Assembly (NCBI GenBank): GCA_035293945.1
Contig: DATGLV010000041.1
Location: 62,001-126,000, forward strand
Length of the DNA: 64,000 bases
Origin: VAZQ01 sp035293945
GTDB taxonomy: Bacteria > Pseudomonadota > Alphaproteobacteria > Rhizobiales > Xanthobacteraceae
Direction: 5' to 3'
Position numbers and translations under genes: made by a program. Under the pieces are notes generated by a model. It made no database searches. It saw only the letters and a program-made list of their open reading frames with translations, and was not told the origin of the DNA. This document shows, in pieces, positions 60,444 to 64,000 of the stretch (positions are counted from its first letter, which is position 1; each line of letters opens with the position of its first letter).

Positions 60444-61280
60444 ATGCCTGCACACAGCTTGGCCATAGCCGTGGCGTCCGCGCTGGGAGCGGCGCTGGGC
60501 ATGATGGGACCTCCCGCCTTCGCCTTCGATGAGACCCGATATCCGGACCTCAAGGGTGCCTGGGTCCGCACGGCGCCTCCGGAATGGGTCCAGCGGGGAG
60601 AGAAGCCGGCTCCGCTCACGCCGGAATACCAGGCCGTCTATGACGCGAACCTCAAGGCGCAGGCCCGCGGCGAGCCGGGAGACGCGCCGCAATGGTACTG
60701 TCTGCCGCAGGGCATGCCGATGATGATGATGGCCTACAGCCCGATGGAGGTCGTGATCACCAAGGACATCACTTATGTGATGATCAGCCACGTCAACGAT
60801 GCTTATCGGCGTATCTACACCGACGGGCGCGATTGGCCCGCGGCCGGCGAGCCGAGCTATGCGGGGTATTCGATCGGGCGATGGCTCGACCGCGCCGGAA
60901 CCGGCAATTACGACACGCTCGAGATCGAGACCCGCGGTCTGAAGAATCCGCGCACTTTCGATACCACAGGCCTTCCGCTGCATCGGGATGCTCAGACCAT
61001 CATCCTGGAGCGGCTTCATCTTGATCCTGGCGATCACAATCTGCTGCGCGACGACATCACGGTGATCGATCACGCGCTCACCGCTCCTTGGACGGTCACC
61101 AAATCCTATCGCCGCGACCCCAATCCGCGGCCTGTCTGGGTTCCGGAAGTCTGCGCCGAGGGCAATCCGTTCGTGCGCATCGGCGAGCGAGCCTACTATG
61201 TGAGCCACGACGGCAAGCTGATGCCTGTTTCCAAGGGTGAGCCGCCGCCCGATCTTAGCTTCTTCAACACCGCAAAATAG
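60444..61280 (+). CDS. Secreted protein of unknown function
   Basis: This 278-residue protein starts at ATG 60444, with GGAGGAAG at ideal spacing. It has a Sec signal (to about residue 27, ending AFAFD). Conserved-looking segments include YPDLKGAWVRTAPPEW, PQWYCLPQGMPMMMMAY, RIYTDGRDWP and GRWLDRAGTGNYDTLEIETRG. Similar unannotated exported proteins with a DGRxWP motif are frequent in Proteobacteria that degrade aromatics or steroids. No catalytic site is evident. Confidence 0.8.
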   Translation: MPAHSLAIAVASALGAALGMMGPPAFAFDETRYPDLKGAWVRTAPPEWVQRGEKPAPLTPEYQAVYDANLKAQARGEPGDAPQWYCLPQGMPMMMMAYSPMEVVITKDITYVMISHVNDAYRRIYTDGRDWPAAGEPSYAGYSIGRWLDRAGTGNYDTLEIETRGLKNPRTFDTTGLPLHRDAQTIILERLHLDPGDHNLLRDDITVIDHALTAPWTVTKSYRRDPNPRPVWVPEVCAEGNPFVRIGERAYYVSHDGKLMPVSKGEPPPDLSFFNTAK

Positions 61281-61399
61281 CCGAGCGCCGTGCTGTGGGC
61301 CGATGCCGCCCCTGCGCGGTCACCGCGCAAACCTCTTTTTCAGTTGAATTTCTCGTTTTTTGTCCACTGTTGCATCTCCGCAACCATCGGCGGCACGCA

Positions 61400-61476
61400 A
61401 TGGGCTACCGGAAGACGCTCCTCCAATTGAGTTCCTCCCTAGACTTGGCTCCGCGAAAGCGGAGCTTTTCTTTTTT
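61400..61476 (+). ncRNA. mmgR: Small RNA of the mmgR/alpha-r8 (suhB RNA) family
   Basis: A 77-nt candidate ends in a strong intrinsic terminator. GTTCCTCCCT, just before the terminator, matches the family's invariant UUUCCUCCCU in nine of ten bases and would stay single-stranded as an anti-Shine-Dalgarno motif. A second CTCCTCC lies upstream. In Sinorhizobium, mmgR limits polyhydroxybutyrate accumulation under nitrogen limitation. The 5' end is inferred from the family length. The gene sits alone between a secreted-protein gene and the convergent methyltransferase. Confidence 0.8.
61448..61476 (+). terminator. Rho-independent terminator of the small RNA
   Basis: GCTCCGC, a GAAA loop and GCGGAGC form a perfect 7-bp GC-rich stem, followed at once by TTTTCTTTTTT. 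It is the clearest intrinsic terminator in the window. Confidence 0.93.
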
Positions 61477-61517
61477 GCCGCGGAGCCAGAAACTGCTGCG
61501 CGATGCCCTGCCGAAGG

Positions 61518-62522
61518 TCAGCTCGCCTTCGTGCCCACGATCATCGAATAGCCGGCGACCAGCGGGGTGACGCGAAAATCTTCAAAGCCGGCTCCACGCA
61601 TCCAGCGCTGGCAATCCGAGGCCGTGAAGGCAAAGCCTCCCGCCGTCATGATCAGCATGTGCAGGCTCATGGTTAGCGCTGCGACGGCCTTGCGCCGCTC
61701 TTCGTCGACAAGTCGTTCGTAAACGACAAGCACTCCACCCGCGGGAAGCGCTTCGTAAGCTTTTCTCAGCAGCATGTGCTTTGTGGGGAGGTCCCAGTTG
61801 TGCAGGATGCGCCCCATGACCAGGACGTCGGCGGCGGGCAAGCGGTCTTGAAAGAAATTGCCGGCGCAGAACTGCAGCCTGTCAGAGAGGCCGTGCGATC
61901 GGACGTAAATCTCGAACAGCGGCTTGAGCGCGGGGAGATCGAAGCCGCAGCCGCGCAGGTGCGGAAAGGCAAGCGCCAATGCGACCAGCAATCCTCCCTC
62001 GGCCGTGCCGATATCGGCGATCCTCTGGTAATCGCGCCAGGGAAACTGCGCCGCGATTGCGGGCGCGACCAGGCGCGCTGCGCCGGTCATGCCGCTGGCG
62101 AAGGCAGTCAGAGCCGCCGGGTCCGTGTAGAGGGCCGGATAGTGACCGTGGTCCTCGTTTGCGCCCGGCCAATTTCCCCGCAATGCATCCGTCAACGACG
62201 TCCACGCAGAGAAATGTCGCGAATTGAGAAGCTCAAACAAGCCGCCGATGTAGGTTTGCTTGGTTTGGTCGAGATAAAGGCTCGCTTCGGCCGTATTGGT
62301 GTAGCACCCCGCGCGATCTCGTTCGATAAGGCCGAGCGCCACCAGGGTATCGAAGAAATCAACGGCGCCGCGAGGATCGATCCCGATCCGGCCGCCCAAG
62401 GCCTGCGCGTCCAATGGACCGTCGGCGAGCGCCGTGAACACGCCAAGCTCGACGGCGCTGAGCAGCGTCTTGGCGGCTTGGAACGAATGGCCCAGCTCGA
62501 CGATGCGATCGAGCGTGCTCAC
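61518..62522 (-). CDS. SAM-dependent O-methyltransferase
   Basis: This 334-residue protein belongs to the plant- and HIOMT-like O-methyltransferase family. An N-terminal winged-helix dimerisation domain (about 10-100; AVELGVFTALADGPLD) precedes the Rossmann fold with motif I IADIGTAEGGLLVALA (about 167-182) and the catalytic-loop region LHNWDLPTKHMLLRKA. It probably methylates a hydroxyl on a small aromatic or polyketide-like molecule. GTG at 62522 overlaps the stop of the upstream ligase gene (GTGA), so translation is coupled. Confidence 0.92.
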   Translation of the reverse strand: MSTLDRIVELGHSFQAAKTLLSAVELGVFTALADGPLDAQALGGRIGIDPRGAVDFFDTLVALGLIERDRAGCYTNTAEASLYLDQTKQTYIGGLFELLNSRHFSAWTSLTDALRGNWPGANEDHGHYPALYTDPAALTAFASGMTGAARLVAPAIAAQFPWRDYQRIADIGTAEGGLLVALALAFPHLRGCGFDLPALKPLFEIYVRSHGLSDRLQFCAGNFFQDRLPAADVLVMGRILHNWDLPTKHMLLRKAYEALPAGGVLVVYERLVDEERRKAVAALTMSLHMLIMTAGGFAFTASDCQRWMRGAGFEDFRVTPLVAGYSMIVGTKAS

Positions 62523-63994
62523 GGGGTTTGCGCACCGGGCGCATCATGCGCGCCAACTGCCGCCGCCTTGAGCAAACGCAGCAGCTCACCGCGATCGAGC
62601 TTGCCCATAGCGTTGCGCGGCAGCCGCTCCACTGAGACGAAGCGCGTCGGCGTGAAAATAGTGGGAAGCTGCTTGCGGCAGTGCTCGCGCAGCCGCTGCA
62701 AATCGATTGTCTTTGCGGATTCGATCGCAACCCAGATTTGATCGACGCCGTCGACCGCGCTCACCAGAGCCGCACCGGCAGCGGCTGCTGGATCGAAGCC
62801 CGCAACGAGCTCCTCGATGGCCTCGGGCGCGATCTTCTCGCCACCGAGGTTGAGGACGGCCGTCTGCCGCCCGGCAACCACAAACACGCCATCGAGCGTC
62901 AACGCGCCGACGTCTCCTGGATAGAACCAGCCGTCACGAAAGATGCGCGCCGAGGACTCCGCATCGTTGTAATAGCCTGAAGCCATGTAGTCGCCGCGAA
63001 TGCGCACGATCCCGCTCTCGCCGATCGGCATCGGCCGATCGGTTTCGTCGACGATCTCGACGCGCATGCCGGGGGTCACATAGCCGACCGCTCCGGGCAG
63101 ATTGCGAACGGCGTGCGCCGGCGCGCTGGCAACGAGCGAGGTCTCCGCCGAACCGTAGGCCGCGATCAAATTCGAGCCCATGCGGCTGGCGACACGCTCC
63201 GCAAGGCTGGCGGAGAGGATGCTGCCGCCGGTGAGAATGACGTCGAAAGTGTGCTGGCTGCGATGCTTGTCGTGCTCGGCCAAGAGTTCCGGCAAAGAAC
63301 CCGGCGCGACCACGAAAGCATCGACATTGTAGAAATCGAGCGCGCGCAGCGTGTTCTCCCCCGTGTTGCCGCGCGTGAAGAACGCGCCCCCCTTGAGGAG
63401 CGTGGAGATGAAAATGGTGTAGCCGAACGAGGTCGCGAGGGTGACGTCGCAGAACACGCGCGCGCGCGACGGAAAGACGTTTCCGCACAGCGCGTGGTAG
63501 CGCAGCACGCGGCCGAAGACCATTCTGTGGCTCAAAGCAACTGCCTTCGGCTCGCCAGTCGTGCCCGAGGTCAGGATGATCCGGGTGATGTCGTCGTCGC
63601 CCGGAGCGTGATCGACCTCCGGAGGACGCCCGTCGCCTGCGAGCCAGCTCGGATCGAACGGAATGGTCCGCACATTCGCGTGCGGGTGCGGTCCATCGCA
63701 GACCATCGCATCGAGGCGCAGTGAATGGGGCAGCTTGCGCGGGCCCACAGAAATCGTAATCACGCCGAGCCGCGCGAGCCCGAGGATGAGCACCGCGTGG
63801 ATCGTCGGGTGCTTTGGCAGCAGGACGCCAACCACGTGCCCGGCGGCAAGACCGAGTGACCGCGCACGCCGGCTGATATTGTTTACGGATTTTTCCAGCT
63901 GCCCATAGGTCACCAGGTCAACGCCCGGCGCGCAGAGCGCCAGCGCCTGCGGATTGTGGCGCGCATGGAACAGGATGGGGCTGATGACATCCAT
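62519..63994 (-). CDS. Adenylate-forming (AMP-binding) acyl/aryl ligase
   Basis: The protein has 491 residues. The core motifs are present: LTSGTTGEPK (141-150), AYGSAE (279-284), YPGD (358-361), LNLGGEKI (381-388), and the C-terminal NAMGKLDR with catalytic Lys465. Such enzymes activate a carboxylic acid as an acyl-adenylate and then load CoA or a carrier protein. The substrate is not predictable, and no carrier domain is fused. It is coupled to the O-methyltransferase, suggesting an activated aromatic or fatty acid pathway. ATG at 63994 is 6 bp from the window edge, so upstream operon genes are not visible. Confidence 0.93.
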   Translation of the reverse strand: MDVISPILFHARHNPQALALCAPGVDLVTYGQLEKSVNNISRRARSLGLAAGHVVGVLLPKHPTIHAVLILGLARLGVITISVGPRKLPHSLRLDAMVCDGPHPHANVRTIPFDPSWLAGDGRPPEVDHAPGDDDITRIILTSGTTGEPKAVALSHRMVFGRVLRYHALCGNVFPSRARVFCDVTLATSFGYTIFISTLLKGGAFFTRGNTGENTLRALDFYNVDAFVVAPGSLPELLAEHDKHRSQHTFDVILTGGSILSASLAERVASRMGSNLIAAYGSAETSLVASAPAHAVRNLPGAVGYVTPGMRVEIVDETDRPMPIGESGIVRIRGDYMASGYYNDAESSARIFRDGWFYPGDVGALTLDGVFVVAGRQTAVLNLGGEKIAPEAIEELVAGFDPAAAAGAALVSAVDGVDQIWVAIESAKTIDLQRLREHCRKQLPTIFTPTRFVSVERLPRNAMGKLDRGELLRLLKAAAVGAHDAPGAQTP

Positions 63995-64000
63995 TGGCGA

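Noticed and set aside
1..64000. tRNA, rRNA, insertion sequences, prophage
   Set aside because: No cloverleaf with conserved arms, rRNA segment, transposase, integrase or phage gene was recognised anywhere in the window.

Overview
The window is GC-rich chromosomal DNA of an alphaproteobacterium, most likely a Hyphomicrobiales (Rhizobiales) soil or rhizosphere organism near Bradyrhizobium, Pseudolabrys or Xanthobacteraceae. The evidence is four Bug-type solute-binding proteins, a small RNA matching the alphaproteobacterial mmgR (alpha-r8) family, three sites matching the EcfG general-stress promoter GGAAC-N16/17-CGTT, and many small secreted proteins typical of this order. No rRNA, tRNA, CRISPR array, prophage or insertion sequence was seen. 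The genes look like ordinary accessory chromosome.

Layout. 1-4 kb: a left-truncated c-type cytochrome with a carboxypeptidase-regulatory domain, then a Tat-exported PA/M28-like protein. 4-10 kb: a PP2C phosphatase, a DUF47-Pit phosphate transporter operon, an OmpR-type regulator with its histidine kinase, and two tiny coupled ORFs. 10-15.5 kb: three Bug binding proteins with an amidase and a metallo-beta-lactamase-fold protein that has lost metal ligands. 15.5-22.6 kb: a glycine-zipper lipoprotein, a GlcG/HbpS-like protein, an orphan LivH-like permease, a CBS-domain protein, a DegP protease behind an EcfG-type promoter, two small conserved proteins and a DTW-domain tRNA-modifying enzyme. 22.6-31.5 kb: a PAS-GGDEF-EAL protein, an Fsr-like exporter with a divergent AraC regulator, a TPR protein, an outer-membrane barrel, a COG4637-type ATPase, an isochorismatase-family hydrolase and a DUF4118 protein whose N-terminus is built from a 15-bp tandem repeat.

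32-41 kb: tctB-tctA, a 4,5-dihydroxyphthalate-decarboxylase-like protein, a fused LigB-LigA extradiol dioxygenase and a TctC-like binding protein. Together these suggest uptake and breakdown of an aromatic carboxylate. They are followed by an MFS transporter with a ModA-like binding protein, a secreted protein, a rhodanese and a lipoprotein. 41.6-53.4 kb: an isolated BamA paralogue, two luciferase-like oxidoreductases, small ORFs, three MFS transporters, a tandem-domain universal stress protein and a cupin. 53.6-61.5 kb: a second-type FtsH protease, a Cys-rich mini-protein behind an EcfG-type promoter, a phospholipase C/acid phosphatase-like enzyme with a di-haem peroxidase, a Kelch protein, a secreted protein and the mmgR-like sRNA. 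61.5-64 kb: an O-methyltransferase translationally coupled to an adenylate-forming ligase, possibly the end of a small biosynthetic operon that continues to the right.

Themes. The window combines carboxylate and aromatic uptake with stress and envelope maintenance (DegP, FtsH, BamA, Usp, DUF4118). The three EcfG-type promoters tie part of the second group to the general stress response. Start codons were chosen by Shine-Dalgarno sequence, signal peptide and spacing, so many proteins are shorter than the longest possible reading frame.
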